A stretch of 64,000 nucleotides of DNA from positions 2,914,001-2,978,000 of the forward strand of contig CM041298.1 of the NCBI GenBank assembly GCA_023052935.1. The letters are read 5' to 3'. Origin of the DNA: Piezodorus guildinii. Its lineage: Eukaryota; Arthropoda; Insecta; Hemiptera; Pentatomidae. This document shows positions 44,901-55,589 of the stretch, piece by piece. Every line of letters begins with the position of its first letter. Within the stretch, counting starts at the first letter, position 1. Both the position numbers and the translations under genes were made by a program. A model generated the notes under the pieces. The model was not told the origin of the DNA, did no database searches, and saw only the letters and a list, made by a program, of their open reading frames with translations.

Positions 44901-47900
44901 TTTATAACAGAATTAAGAAAAAATAGTTACAAAATATAGAATTCCTATATTTACATATAAGTGATATAACTATTAATTAAGCTATGGTATACCTTTTTGA
45001 TAACATCAAGAAGAGGGAGAAGGATGCCAGCATTGATAACGTGCTCGATCTGATCGGTGTTGCCGGCGGTGATGTTGGAGATAGTCCAAGCGGCCTCCTT
45101 GATCACGTTGGACTTGGTATGTTGTAGCAGTAGCGCCAACTGCTGCAGCCCACCTGCGGCTATGATGTGATCAGTCTGAAATGAGGTAATGAAAACAGTT
45201 TAACCATGATTAAAATACAAATAATAAAAGTTAAAGAATATTAAAATTTGATTTTCAAAAATAGATGTTTTAAGATGAAGTTTATATACTGAAATATGTG
45301 TTTGAATGTTCACTTTAAGTGATATAAAATGTTAATATATCCTTTTTCGGTCAAATTCTTAATAGATTTAGTAAAGGATAAAGGATGTAATATGCCTAAA
45401 GTCGTGGAGTTTTTAAGGAAGTAAAAAATCCTTGGTTATTTCGTTCTTCAAAAGGGATGTAAAAAATTGTCAAAGGTTTGAAAACAAAAGAAATACCTAA
45501 GGGCCATCTGCCAGGTTTAATCCCGCAACCTTTGGCATAGAAAGCTGTTATGCTAGCTGACAAACTAGGTATAGGTATAGATTTAATAAGGGCCTAAAGA
45601 TATAAAATGTCCAAGGTCACGGGTTTAAGCCCGGCATATACCTTCCCTTCCTTCAGAGGGAACATCATAAAATGGTGGTCCTGAGCCTAAGCCAGGTATT
45701 AATAAAGATCCCTATCCCGTTAAACCTGGATAGCCATAATTTAGGACTCCCACAGAACTGTCCTTTAACCACTGTAGCATAAAGTAAAGATTTAATGGCA
45801 ATATTTACTTATAGATAGAGATAGCAAAACCTCATTAAATTAACTCAAATCAGTTTATAAAATTACGAATGATGTTGAAAAAAAAATATGAAACATTATG
45901 AATTTGACTTGGCTATAAAATTTTAAATAAATGATTTGGAGGTTGAAAATCGTTATTATATTTAAAGTGGAATGTTTTAGTAAATTTATTATTACTTTCA
46001 TTGGTTAGCAAATCATTAAACACTCCCAGCATATTATAAAAAATATACAATTACCATCTTTTAAATCAAACTTTAAATAAGTAAATAGTATATTTTTTTA
46101 AACTTTTATTCTAAATAACATCTAATTTCTTAATATGGAGTTTTCATACTGAATAAATATGTTTTCATAACAATATTTCTTTTGATTTAAGTTTAGCATT
46201 TGTTAGAATAGTACCACATATGTTATATACAGCTCATTCAAACATAACCACCACCATCAAAAGTTGTGCTTGGTAATATCTCCGCAGAACTAGGCAGTGT
46301 TATTACATAACAAAACAAATAAAACACACCTGTGAATCATTTCCAGTAACAATGTTGCCAACCGTCCTTAGAGCGGGTGTTAAGACGGAGATCTCGCTGC
46401 TCGTTAACAGCTGCACCAGGCGAGGAACTACTCCGCTGTCTATGACAGCTTGGATCTTGTCGTTGGGACCGTCGGTGAGGTAGGACAGTGCCCAGCACGT
46501 ATCAGCTATTTGAAAAAAAAATACATTATTATTAAAGCCCAGCACATATCAGGTGTTTGAAATGAAATACATTATCTTTAAATATTAACTGACAAAAAAC
46601 ATATCTTTTAGGTTAATACACTAAAATAATGCTTTAATTTTTATAAAATTACTAAGTTTCAAGGCCTTGCCTCATTATCAGGGTTTGTACATAACTTACT
46701 TCATATTTTTTAATATTATATTGTTGTGATATATTAAGTAGGTAGAAATAATAAGGAGGGAAGATCAAGAAGGCGCGAGGTGATCGGCCATGAGAAAAAG
46801 AATCGAGAAGATCAAGAAGGCGCGAGTGATGGCCAATGAGAAAAAAAATCGAGGAAGATCAAGAAGGCACGAGGTGATTGGCCAATGAGAAAAAAGAACC
46901 GAAATGCACAGCAGAGCACGCAGTATAAGGCGTGGGTTCCCGCAATGGCACTCATATGTCTTCAATAGTCAATCGGAATGGACGCATGGGAACTCTCTTC
47001 TGTTGTGAGCCGTGGATGAAGCAGAAGTTAAAGACACGTCAACGGATTATGCCAACAACCATCAAACCACTATCGATTTCGAGCTATCATGATAATTAGT
47101 GCACTGATTAATTGATCCTTGAAACTGAAGAATTTAAAGACATAATTTTGAAGAATAAGGATAAAGAATCAATAGAACAAAACAAATTCAGATAATTTAT
47201 AAACTTTTTAATATATTCAAATTTAAATAGTTTTGAAGTTAATCAAGTTATGTTTTAGATTGTAGTATATTTCTTCAAGAATATAAAATTGTTTTTAACC
47301 CTAGCCAAGACTCAAGAGTTATTAATTTGAAAACCCTAAAATTATCTATTCATTATTCTTTTTTCAATTTTAAAATATAAAATATTATAACAATATATAC
47401 CATAACATATTTACAAATAGTTCTCATTCATCATTATATATTTATCTTTAAATATCAATAGACAAAATCATCATGGTATAGTTGATGGAAATCGATCTGT
47501 TATCAAAGAATAGTGCAACAAGTCTATTGCCTAACTAATACTTGTAGGTCCAGTGTGGGTCATTAAAACTAACAATATACAATTTCAAGGTTTAGAAAGA
47601 GAAATGAATGATAAAATATTATCATAAAAAATTAAAAAGGTTAACAACATAAAAAACAGTAAAAACTAGTGACAAAATAATAATGACTTATAGATTCCAT
47701 TCATAACAAATAAAAGTAAAATATTAACACTATAGATGAACCAACTCATTACTTTTGTCTTAATAATCTTAATTTATCTCTAGAATTTAATTTTTTTTTT
47801 TTTTTGCAAGAAAATATTTATCCAGTTATTTCTCTAGGTAAAACACATCGAAACATTAGGCAATATATTTAAACTTTTATTAAATTAAAGAATTAATAGA

Positions 47901-50334
47901 GATGGGCATATTGGTGGATTGTTTCATAAGAAATGTCTGTTTTTATGGTTTCTGAAATACATAAAGGATTTTGCAGGTCTCTGTTGTTTTCTTCTGAATG
48001 TTTACATATTTAAAGTAAACAGTTACTAATCCTCTACCTTTGTATTTTAAACATTAGCTTCCCAATCAATTACCCACTTTTTAGTATACCTCCAAATATG
48101 AACATGGAAACGTGATTTTCGAGTAATATTTTTGCACGAGTTTAAACTCGGCCATTCAGCAGCTGAGGCCGCTAGAAATATTTGCAAGGCGTTTGGGGAA
48201 GGGAGTATTAATGAACGGACCATTCGCCGTTGGTTTGCTAAGTTTTCAGCTGTGGATACCGACTTGTAAACTTGCCCCGAGGAAGACTTCCGTCCATAAT
48301 AGACAACGATGTCCTCAAACATACATTAGAAGAAAACCCCTACACCAAACAGTTAAAGGACTCTCAGCACAACTAAATGCAAGTGCATCTACCGTTTCCA
48401 GACATTTAAAGTGTATTGGGAAAGTAAAAAATCTCAATACATGGGTACCTCATGATCTCACTGAGCGGCAGCAAGATCCTATGTTTCAAAACATACCGTG
48501 CAAAAATGGAAATAACTGGGCTACGAAGTTCTTCGGCACCCACCATATTCTTCCGACTTGTCTCCAACAGATTACCACCTGTTGAGGAATTTAGACAACT
48601 TGGAATAAAATTATCTTGTTTTCATATCGTATTTTTAATTATAATCCTTTACCTTGAAAACAGACATTTCATGTGACACAACCCAATAGATGAGCATTGT
48701 CCTTATTATACTTTGATATATAACTTAAGTAATATGAAGTTAAGGATTGAACCTAAGACAAATGAAAATTATTACAAAACAAACATATATTATTTTATCA
48801 ATCTTTTAAGATCAGCTGATAAAATAAATAATAATAAAATTGTTTATTACTTATGACTTCGTTATCCAAATAATTCAGAAGTTTGCAGAGGTAAGGAAGG
48901 CAGATCTTGACCATGTGAAACGGAGGGGGAGGATTTCTATTACGGCATAGGTTAGACAAGCTCCACACGATGTTCCGCAGAAATGATACCTAAAAAAAAA
49001 AAAAAATTAATCAAATGAAGATATATATAGATATAGGCAAAACAGTTAGTTATAATTTGTGGTAGAGACAAATTTATGAATGAACTGCCAAATTCAAAAC
49101 ATACTATCTCTGCTAATCCTTGACTGATACCAATATTTTCCATGGTTTTGTAAACATTTTATCACCTATAAAATAGCAATAACCTAAACATTTTATTACC
49201 TATAAAATAGCAATAACCTAAACATTTTATTACCTATAAAATAGCAATAACCCAAGCATTTTATTACCTATAAAATAGCAATAACCTAAACATTTTATAA
49301 CCTATAAAATAGCAATAACCTAAACATTTTATTACCTATAAAATAGCAATAACCCAAGCATTTTATTACCTATAAAATAGCAATAACCCAAGCATTTTAT
49401 TACCTATAAAATAGCAATAACCCAATCATTTTATTACCTATAAAATAGCAATAACCCAAGCATTTTATTACCTATAAAATAGCAATAACCCAAGCATTTT
49501 ATTACCTATAAAATAGCAATAACCTAAACATTTTATAACCTATAAAATAGCAATAACCTAAACATTTTATTACCTATAAAATAGCAATAACCCAAGCATT
49601 TTATTACCTATAAAATAGCAATAACCAAGCATTTTATTACCTATAAAATAGCAATAACCCAAACATTTAATTACTATAAAATAGCTATAACTCAAAATAA
49701 AACAGAAATTCCTGAAATTAAAATTTTTTTATATCAATTCTGTATTCTAAAAACTCTTTAAACATGACATGAATTTCGAGGGAGGGTGAAGTTAATTTTT
49801 TGATGATCAATCATAATATATCATTATACTAAAAAATTTGGTGCGAACAACACACATCCCTTGGTTGTTAAAATCAATTTAGAACTATTAGTTAAAATTA
49901 TAGTTAACTTGAATTAAATAAAGAATTGAAATTTTTTTAAAGAATTATATTCAGTTTCATTGGAAACATACATTCTAGATAAAATAATTAATATAAAATT
50001 GTTATGAACAATAATCACTGAAGTTTATGCCCTATTTTTCACTTTCCATTACCTCCTATGACTTTGTATGTAAGGTAATATTTTTTCCCTTAAAGCTTTG
50101 GCTTTCTAACAGTATATTATATATCAATTAGCTGACTCGGCAAACGTTGCTTTGTCATATAAATTATTTTTAGGAAATTTCTAATGTAGAAAAAAAAACA
50201 AATTTATTCAAGTGTGTAAGAATGTGGTTGGTATAAGACTGAAAGAGGCATGAAGGTGCTGTGAACATGAGGGAATATAAAAATAACAAAACACCAAGCA
50301 TTAATTTTTTCCTTATAATTTATATAATACATAC

Positions 50335-50415
<81 letters not shown>

Positions 50416-51859
50416 AATCATTAACTAATTACGACAGAACCACTAACAAACAATATCAATCTCTTAATGCTATAGTGTAAACAATATTTTTTGTTAGCCC
50501 ATCTTTAGCTAACACAAACAAATGGATGGCTTATCCACTCGAGAGCATGCCTCACATAATTGTCTGTGTGAAAACATGAGTTACACTGAGATAGTAAAAT
50601 GATAATTGCAAAGGTTACTACCACCATTGATGCATGAACAATAATAATGGCCGAAAACTGTGGAGGGAGTAAGAGAAGGCTGTCTGAGAGAAAGAGGAGA
50701 CCAGCTTCGGTGCCATCCCTACTGTGTGCTGTTTGCTGGCTCAGCTGTGGCAGTGGTAGGTCTGTCGGCGGGGGTAACTTACCGAGTCATAATTGATCAG
50801 TAAAAAAATTATTAAAATACTAAAATGACTATTTAAAAATAATGGTTGGTGACAGAACCGTGAAAATTTAAGATAATATTATTTTTTAATGCCACGTTAT
50901 AAAAAAATAATTTGTAAAAAAAAAAAAAAAATGTTAGGGTTGGACAACACTTAAAGAGGTATGAAAAATATGTAGTAGCTGATTCTCAGACCAATTGAAT
51001 ATACATGTAAAATTTCATGAAAATCGGTTAAGTCGTTTCGGAGGAGTATGGTAACTAAAACTGACACGAGAATTTTACATATTAGATATTATTATTATGT
51101 TTTGAAAAAAATTGAAGTATTAGGTTCAATAACAAAAAAAATTAAATCCAGGAGAAAATAAAGTCCTGGTTAAAGGCGGGAAATGCGTGTTATTACTCAG
51201 CTGCTAAATTACTTAGCTCGTGGTTTCTGTCTAAAAACTTAAAGGTTAGAATTTATAAAACTATTATTCTCCCGACAGCCCTTTACGGATATGAAACGTG
51301 GCCGCTTACTTTGAAGGATGAACAATGTCTTAAGGTTTTTGAAAATATGATAATGCGTCTAATATTTGATGAAAAGAGAGATGAGGCCACTGTAAGAAGT
51401 TTAGAAGGTTTGACAACGCGGAATTGCAGAGTTTGTACCCTGTGAATATAATTGAGTTGGCGTATGAACTCAATTATACTCAAACGAGCTTGTGAAGTTG
51501 TTGGGCTCAGCGAGGAACAGATTCTGAGAAAGTTGGTTTACGTTGAACCAACTGGTATAGTGTAGGAAGAGGTAGGCTCAAGCATCGATTGGAGGATTGT
51601 GGCAAGTCTGATCTTGGGGGCTTGGGCTTGAACGATGATCATTGAGGGAGTCTGTGGGAGCAGTATTTGGGGGTATCCGCATTCAATCTTCAGGTTTGAT
51701 AAGCATAGTACTTTTATTATGTTTGGAAAAAAAAAAAAAACTCAAGTAAAAAATTCTAAATGCCCTTTTCTCCTTTAGTTGGTCATAAAATTTGTTTAGC
51801 TGTTTATCATCAATACTAATAAGATATTTTTGGAATCTACAAATTCAGAGGTACTTTAA

Positions 51860-51893
<34 letters not shown>

Positions 51894-54800
51894 GCAAAGA
51901 CTCGTCAGACTATTTCAATTAGCACAAAACCTACATGATATTAAAGCCCATTAAATTTTACATCGATATAACAAGTTTAATCATGATCATTGAAGCCATT
52001 TTTGAGAAAAACATAAAAAGGTACAAAATGCATCATATATAGTTGCTCTTTTGGTTAGCCCATTTTTATGAAAAAGTGGCTATATCATCTCGAGCAGAGA
52101 TCAGTAAGTCTAGTCTTCCGTCCATTAGACCACATTATTATTTAAAATAATATAAATCGTAATATCAATGCTTACGCTAGTGTCAGGTTTGATCAATTCC
52201 AATAAAGCAGGCATGGCGTTGCACTTAAGGACCATGTCCCGGGCTTCAGATCCATCACCTTTAATAAAAAAATTAATTAAATACATAATAATATAACATG
52301 TATTGCATAATTAAAGTAAAATAATAACAAACCTGCAATATTTCCTAGAGCCCAAACTGCCTGCTCTGCAACGTACGGGTAGGGAGAAGAAAGGAGTGAG
52401 ACCAGTTTTGGAATGGCGCCACCTTTAATTACGGTAAGGGTTTGGCACGAAGTTCCTGAAGCTACATTCGTCAGGACCCAAGCAGCCTCGAATTGTAACG
52501 AAGGGCTGCAAAAAAAAGATCAATATGAAGATTTCTCAACCAGGAAAGAAATATTTCAAATAATAAGGTGTAGATAAAAAGTTACATACTTGTGAGAAAA
52601 GGATAAGAATTCTATACATCTAGGGACGAGGCCGGAATTGATGAGAGTATCGATTGGAGGATTCTTTTCTCTGCTGAGTGTCTTACGTGCGGACTGAGTT
52701 GCGACAAACTGCAATTGTTCATCATTGCTATGCATACCTGCAATTTGTAAATAAATTGATATTATAATGATAACAAAAAAACAAGATATAATTTTTTTTT
52801 TCTTTCACTTACGTACATATATAAAATATATAGTAAGGGAAAGTATTGCGATTGGGAAAATTTTCGAATTTCAGTTTTTAACGGAAATACATGTTTTAGG
52901 GTCCCCTGAGTCCAAATAACTAAGTCCTACAGAAAGGTCTGTGAGTGGTAACTCTACTGCAAAAACGAAAAGTCGTACAGAACTGAAATTTCAAATTTAA
53001 GACTACTATATGCCGAGATATAACAGACATTTTTTATAACTAAAATCGGCTGACCGGAAGTCCTACTTTACCCCAAGCATTTAACACCTTTTACGATTTT
53101 CTCAAAAACGGCTTCAACGGCTTGAGTTTTCAACGGAAATACATGTTTTAGGGTCCCTTTAGTCCAAATAACCAAGTCCCACAGAAAGATCTGTGAATGG
53201 TAACTCTACCGCAAAAACAAAAAGTCGTACAGAACTGAAATTTCAAATTTAAGACTACTATATTCCCGAGATATAACAGACACTTTTTTTTTTTTACTAA
53301 ACTCGGCTGACCGGAAGTCCTACTTTACCCCAAGCATTTGGCACCTTTTAACGATTTTCTCAAAAATGGCTTTAACGATTTTGATTAAACTCGCTATATT
53401 GATGTAAAATTTAATGAGCTTTAATGTCATGTAGGTTTCATTCTGATTGAAATAGTCTGATTGGGCTTAAATGCAAATATTTTAAATTTTCTACCTAAAG
53501 TACCTTTAAATTTTGTAGATTCCATAAAAATAGCTATATCATCTTGTTACCATTGATAATTAACAGCTAAATATGCATGTTGAGTGGATTTGATAAACAA
53601 CTAAAGGAGAAAACTGAACAAATATTTTTTTATGCATTTTTTTGTGTACAACAATAGTAATATAGATGTATAATATACCGTTAGATAGCAAAAGATTTTA
53701 GAAAAAAATAGTATCTGATTCATGGGGAATTGTAAACGGTAATGGAGAGTGATGAAAAGCCTATAAAACTAACTGTTTTTTGGGTTCCCGAAAAGGAAAA
53801 TTGATGTTGACCCTGGTGCAGCCTGGCAGCTTGTCAATGAAGCACAGCGCGCCAATTAAGTTTTTGAATATAAGAACACTAATATAGACGTATAATATAC
53901 CGTTTGAAAGAGAAAGACTTTAGAAAATATATTATCTTTTACATGAGCTTGTAAAATTGAATAAAGAGTAATAAAAAGCCAATAAAATACTAACTGATTG
54001 TTTTAGATAATCATATAATAGAGTTTTGAATAAAACATATGTTCCTATATTAATTCAATTTAATTAATTCTTTAATGGTTTCACTCATTTTTATCTCTAA
54101 CTGTATTTGGAAATTCTTTAATCAATTTTAAAAATGGAGGTAAATGAAAGTCGTGTGTTGCCCGCACCAGATTTTTTTTTTATTATGAACATTAAATAAC
54201 GGAAAGTCGTGGGAAACTGAAATTTCATATTTGAGACAACTCTATGCTCTTGATGTTACAGCAACCTTTACTTCAAAATCGGCTTACTAGAAGAGCCACT
54301 TTATACCATGCATTTTGCACCTTTTTTCAATTTTCTCAAAGACGGTTCCGACGATTTTGATTAAACTCGCTATATTGATGTAAAATTAAATGCGCTTTAA
54401 TACGATGTAAGTTTCATTCTGGTTGAAATAGTTTGATGGGGATTAAATGCAAATATTTTAAATTTTCTCCCTCTAAAGTACCTTTACATTTTTTAGATTC
54501 TATAAAAATAACCATATCATCTTTTTACCATTGATAAAAAAAGAAGTAAATATATAAGCAGAACGAATTCGATATCCAACTAAAGTAGAAGACTGAATAT
54601 ATATTTTTTTTAAATTTTGAACATAAGAACAGTAATATACATGTATAATATACTGTTGGAAAGCTAAAGATTTGAGAAAAAACATTATCTCATACACAAG
54701 CTCATAAAAGTTAAGAGCGATGAAGCTGATAAAACTGAAATATTTAAATAAATAATTATATTGAATAATAGTTTCACTGTATTTGAAAATTGTCTAATCG

Positions 54801-54900
54801 ATTTTAAAAAATGGAGCTAAGTGAAAGTTGTGTGATGCCCGCACCACATTTTTTAAATTTGGATAAAATAAATGTATTGTGATTCTTAGTTTACTTCCTA

Positions 54901-54931
<31 letters not shown>

Positions 54932-55422
54932 AAATTCTATTAAGTCCAGTTAATTTATTTTATTGAACCACCCCGAATTTGAACAATCATTTGGAAATAC
55001 TGCTCTTCCACGGATAGCTCGCTCAGTGTTAACATTTATAGAGCACCGCACGAATAATCTCATACACCATATACTCCTTACCGGCAGTGATCTCTTCGAT
55101 GGTTGTTAACATCCTGGCATTGTTGTCGTGAAGAGGACTGACGGGCTCGTCATCGCTGGTCATATTCCTCCTCTTGAGCAATTGTTCATCTTTCTTAGCT
55201 TTTCTTAGTTCTATGCTCACTTCATTCCGCCTCCTTCGCATTTCCTTTAAAAGATAATAAAAAATAAACATTAATATAATAAAAAGAATAAGAATATTAA
55301 CAATAATCTAACCTAAGTAGATGTAAAATAGGACATAAAATTTTTGTATTTACCTCAGAATCCTTTCCTTTGTTCTTGAATTTCCTAAATCGCATTGGAA
55401 CATCATTTTCTTGAGAAGGCAT
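36693..55422 (-). CDS. KPNA2: importin subunit alpha (KPNA2/Pendulin type), complete, 11 exons
   Basis: Nuclear import adaptor: binds classical nuclear localisation signals with its ARM repeats and importin beta with its N-terminal IBB. Exons (5' to 3'): 55422-55354, 55244-55082, 52737-52590, 52505-52333, 52258-52176, 48989-48851, 46505-46330, 45175-44993, 42400-42218, 39858-39709, 36782-36693. They total 1557 bases, 518 residues, with consistent phases; human KPNA2 is 529. [44 protein letters not shown] hallmarks: [88 protein letters not shown] and [14 protein letters not shown]. The C-terminus FNF and MRRRRNEV favour the KPNA2/Pendulin clade over KPNA3/4 or KPNA1/6. Introns are heavily transposon-laden. 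Confidence 0.93.
36865..36935 (-). repeat. SINE family A 3' fragment
   Basis: ctatgaagagtcttgcattc and atagaaatccctactgttat match, with changes, the reversed 3' end of family A as seen at 56905. Confidence 0.5.
37060..37690 (-). repeat. family B2 repeat, reverse, with nested insertion
   Basis: It is a reverse copy of 13850-14260 (atccctcagtattctcagac, ctgcatgccacctacttgga, acctttggaaaggaaatcca). A non-LTR insertion at 37311-37561 interrupts it. Confidence 0.65.
37311..37561 (-). mobile_element. 5'-truncated non-LTR retrotransposon end with TSD
   Basis: aagtcaactttatata flanks both sides (37295-37310 and 37562-37577). The minus strand encodes a C-terminus: [20 protein letters not shown] then [11 protein letters not shown], stop TAA, a short UTR and a poly-A tail (T-run at 37314). 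ET..H..C.C is the zinc-binding end common in Jockey/I/R1-type ORF2. Confidence 0.8.
38257..38380 (-). mobile_element. single-unit relative of the hammerhead-array element
   Basis: The minus strand ends with ggaatcagtca-type sequence and the same taggtggaata terminus as 33850. It holds one atgcttgaacatggctcagt unit. The 5' end is not defined. Confidence 0.6.
38305..38348 (-). ncRNA. hammerhead-ribozyme-like motif, intact core, GTT site
   Basis: Minus strand: GCC, CTGATGA (38342-38336), one unpaired T, helix II GGCTC/GAGCC, GAAAC, GTT, GGC. Core complete; cleavage triplet GUU is permitted by the NUH rule but usually slower than GUC. GCC/GGC forms helix I. Confidence 0.55.
38653..39383. repeat. 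731-bp element with ~78-bp terminal inverted repeats
   Basis: Arms 38653-38731 and 39306-39383 are inverse copies (ttactggaaggaattagtcc, gggtggcggtcattaaatga on the left). The interior is non-coding. Near 39275 CCTGATGATGAAAA..GGATCAAAACGTTGG looks like a mutated hammerhead core. Confidence 0.7.
39405..39645 (-). repeat. SINE family B, full copy, reverse
   Basis: Reverse orientation: 3' end tgctactgtggcaaatcgga first, then cctatccaggtttaattagg, and the tRNA-like head with a B box (reverse of gggtttgaacctgtta) near 39590. Confidence 0.7.
39709..39858 (-). CDS. KPNA2: importin exon 10: ARM 10 and CAS-binding end
   Basis: It encodes [40 protein letters not shown]. EECGGLdKIE..Q.HEN is invariant in importin alphas. 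Fifty codons. Confidence 0.93.
40430..40760 (-). repeat. family A fragment, reverse
   Basis: It contains ttgtgtatcagataaaattt, ccaacagtatattttaagtc and tcagaatatttcaatcagaa. Confidence 0.65.
40942..41049 (+). repeat. 22-bp minisatellite, five units
   Basis: gaatggtggctagtacacaa starts at 40942, 40964, 40986, 41008 and 41030. Confidence 0.9.
41105..41925 (-). mobile_element. RTE-like fragment, reverse, with triplicated 3' end
   Basis: Minus-strand pieces: [18 protein letters not shown] and [13 protein letters not shown] (41925-41700), KIFGPKRDE-like and the catgtgtacc block with a 3' UTR homologous to 51360-51700. The final 65 bp occur three times (41112-41306). Confidence 0.65.
41112..41306 (-). 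repeat. 65-bp tandem repeat, three units
   Basis: ctgaaaggttggatcccaat recurs at 41161, 41226 and (ending gatgccaat) 41291, each with taataataacaatactaggc. It is the 3' end of the RTE-like copy. Confidence 0.85.
41926..41970 (+). repeat. poly-A tract
   Basis: About 45 A residues with almost no interruption; possibly a retroelement tail or assembly-sensitive homopolymer. Confidence 0.85.
42218..42400 (-). CDS. KPNA2: importin exon 9: ARM 8-9
   Basis: It encodes [40 protein letters not shown] and [13 protein letters not shown]. Sixty-one codons, phase 0. Confidence 0.93.
42475..42755 (-). repeat. tRNA-derived SINE family C
   Basis: The minus strand starts gggagcccgtggctgagtgg, ctagcgtgctagtctctcat (A-box region), B box gagttcaaatccc, then a unique body ending at acgacaggctgtgcagtcc-type sequence (reversed). 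Only one copy is in the window; a SINE is inferred from the tRNA-like head with a long body. Confidence 0.6.
43112..43300 (+). repeat. SINE family A copy, diverged
   Basis: Head agtctagtaggtagagcatt, B box decayed to ggttcaaatttc, body ctctataaagtgggtaccca. Confidence 0.65.
43380..44510 (+). mobile_element. RTE-like non-LTR retrotransposon, RT domain, decayed
   Basis: RT fragments in order: [56 protein letters not shown] (43520-43888); [47 protein letters not shown] (44218-44260, catalytic YADD intact); then DKTKYM and FKYLGSMIT. Several stops and shifts (43887, 43923, 44182, 44279). It ends with a hairpin cgaacc-ttcg-ggttcg at 44472-44487 and a (tta)n-like tail. Confidence 0.85.
44505..44815 (-). 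repeat. family A fragment, reverse
   Basis: It includes gttcttatttcattaacg, gttttctcctttagtt, cctgtcagactattttaatc and cccatcaattttacatcgat. Confidence 0.65.
44993..45175 (-). CDS. KPNA2: importin exon 8: ARM 7
   Basis: It encodes [39 protein letters not shown] and [20 protein letters not shown]. Sixty-one codons, phase 0. Confidence 0.93.
45385..45800. repeat. SINE family B pieces, one reverse-like head and one forward copy
   Basis: A forward copy occupies about 45570-45800 (aaggtcacgggtttaagccc B box, gatccctatcccgttaaacc, agactgtag-type end). Upstream, ccaggtttaatcccgcaacc and gctgttatgctagctgac belong to a reverse copy. Confidence 0.6.
46330..46505 (-). CDS. KPNA2: importin exon 7: ARM 5-6
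   Basis: It encodes [36 protein letters not shown] and [17 protein letters not shown]. Confidence 0.93.
46721..47393 (+). repeat. putative solo LTR with three 47-bp promoter-proximal repeats
   Basis: The ends ttgttgtgat and tataacaa form short inverted ends, flanked by tata on both sides. Three 47-bp units (aagatcaagaaggcgcgagg at 46761, 46808, 46855) contain ggccaatgag (CCAAT-like). Then comes tataag at 46923, about 30 bp before ggcactcatatg (initiator-like). This layout looks like the U3-R of an LTR. Confidence 0.5.
47911..48686 (+). mobile_element. mariner element, internally deleted (776 bp)
   Basis: Same subfamily as 8293: TIRs ttggtggattgtttcataag and its inverse (tcatgtgacacaacccaa), TA on both sides. 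It keeps HTH coding ([35 protein letters not shown]), with frameshifts, and the YSPDLSP-like site in pieces, but has lost most of the C-terminus as well as the catalytic core. Confidence 0.85.
48851..48989 (-). CDS. KPNA2: importin exon 6: ARM 4
   Basis: It encodes [20 protein letters not shown], then [18 protein letters not shown]. Donor gtaataa after phase 1 gives [12 protein letters not shown] across the join. Confidence 0.92.
49152..49695 (+). repeat. 34-bp minisatellite, about 16 units
   Basis: Unit aaacattttattacctataa plus aatagcaataacct, with two main variants (ctaaac / ccaagc). Lies in an importin intron close to exon 6; likely variable in length. Confidence 0.9.
49840..50120 (-). 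repeat. family A fragment, reverse
   Basis: It starts ttggtgcgaacaacacacat and ends ggctttctaacagtatatta. Confidence 0.65.
50127..51090 (+). repeat. interspersed repeat, unclassified, with (TA)n inside
   Basis: It starts caattagctgactcggcaaa and ends tgacacgagaattttacata. Both ends recall a repeat class widespread in insects (gctgacccggcaaacg ... aaaatcggttaagtcg); I do not name it. A (TA)35 tract lies at 50338-50408. Non-coding. Confidence 0.5.
51110..51720 (+). mobile_element. RTE-like C-terminal fragment, plus strand
   Basis: Frames give [40 protein letters not shown], then TPxxxIELA-like (tttgtaccctgtgaatataa). The 3' UTR gattgtggcaagtctgatct ends at a degenerate hairpin and ttttattatg, matching 19060-19585 and 41105-41700. 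Confidence 0.7.
51740..52120 (-). repeat. family A fragment, reverse
   Basis: ttttctcctttagttggtca, gactatttcaattagcacaa and ttaaatttacatcgatataa-type blocks in reverse order, with a poly-A run at 51870-51890. Confidence 0.65.
52176..52258 (-). CDS. KPNA2: importin exon 5: ARM 3-4
   Basis: It encodes [20 protein letters not shown] then LIKPDTS; only 74 bp of intron separate it from exon 4. Donor gtaagc. Confidence 0.92.
52333..52505 (-). CDS. KPNA2: importin exon 4: ARM 2-3
   Basis: It encodes [38 protein letters not shown] and [12 protein letters not shown]. The W and N of the major NLS groove (W..xN) are present in each repeat. Confidence 0.93.
52590..52737 (-). CDS. KPNA2: importin exon 3: ARM 1
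   Basis: It encodes [38 protein letters not shown] and CIEFLSF. Phase 1 in, phase 2 out. Confidence 0.92.
52823..54175 (+). repeat. family A repeat, full length with internal tandem duplication
   Basis: 5' end agtaagggaaagtattgcga, 3' end gtcgtgtgttgcccgcacca. Block aatacatgttttagggtccc to ttttctcaaaaa is duplicated (52886 and 53139, about 255 bp). It carries the subfamily insert near 53775-53870 (tcaatgaagcacagcgcgcc). Confidence 0.8.
54190..54855 (+). repeat. family A repeat, 5' truncated
   Basis: From ggaaagtcgtgggaaactga to gttgtgtgatgcccgcacca. Confidence 0.75.
55082..55244 (-). CDS. KPNA2: importin exon 2: importin-beta-binding domain
   Basis: It encodes [38 protein letters not shown] and [12 protein letters not shown] is the autoinhibitory NLS-like cluster. 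Donor gtaagg. Confidence 0.92.
55354..55422 (-). CDS. KPNA2: importin exon 1 (coding): start and IBB
   Basis: ATG at 55422-55420; 23 codons [20 protein letters not shown] then DSE; donor gtaaat. Just upstream CTATAACATTTCAAA follows a T-rich tract ending cag, so a 5' UTR intron probably ends at 55438. Confidence 0.9.
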
Positions 55423-55589
55423 TTTGAAATGTTATAGCTGAAAAAACAACAAGGAAATGAGTAACATGGAAGACAAAAAAAACTATCTAAACAATGACAT
55501 TAATATATTTTGTATGGAAGAAACACATTAATTCAGGAGTAGTCAATTTAATCTTAAAAGATGCAATTAACTTAAAACTGATTTGGAGA

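Noticed and set aside
46900..47050. Short host gene start after the 47-bp repeats
   Set aside because: No sustained reading frame or splice sites; the layout fits an LTR promoter better.
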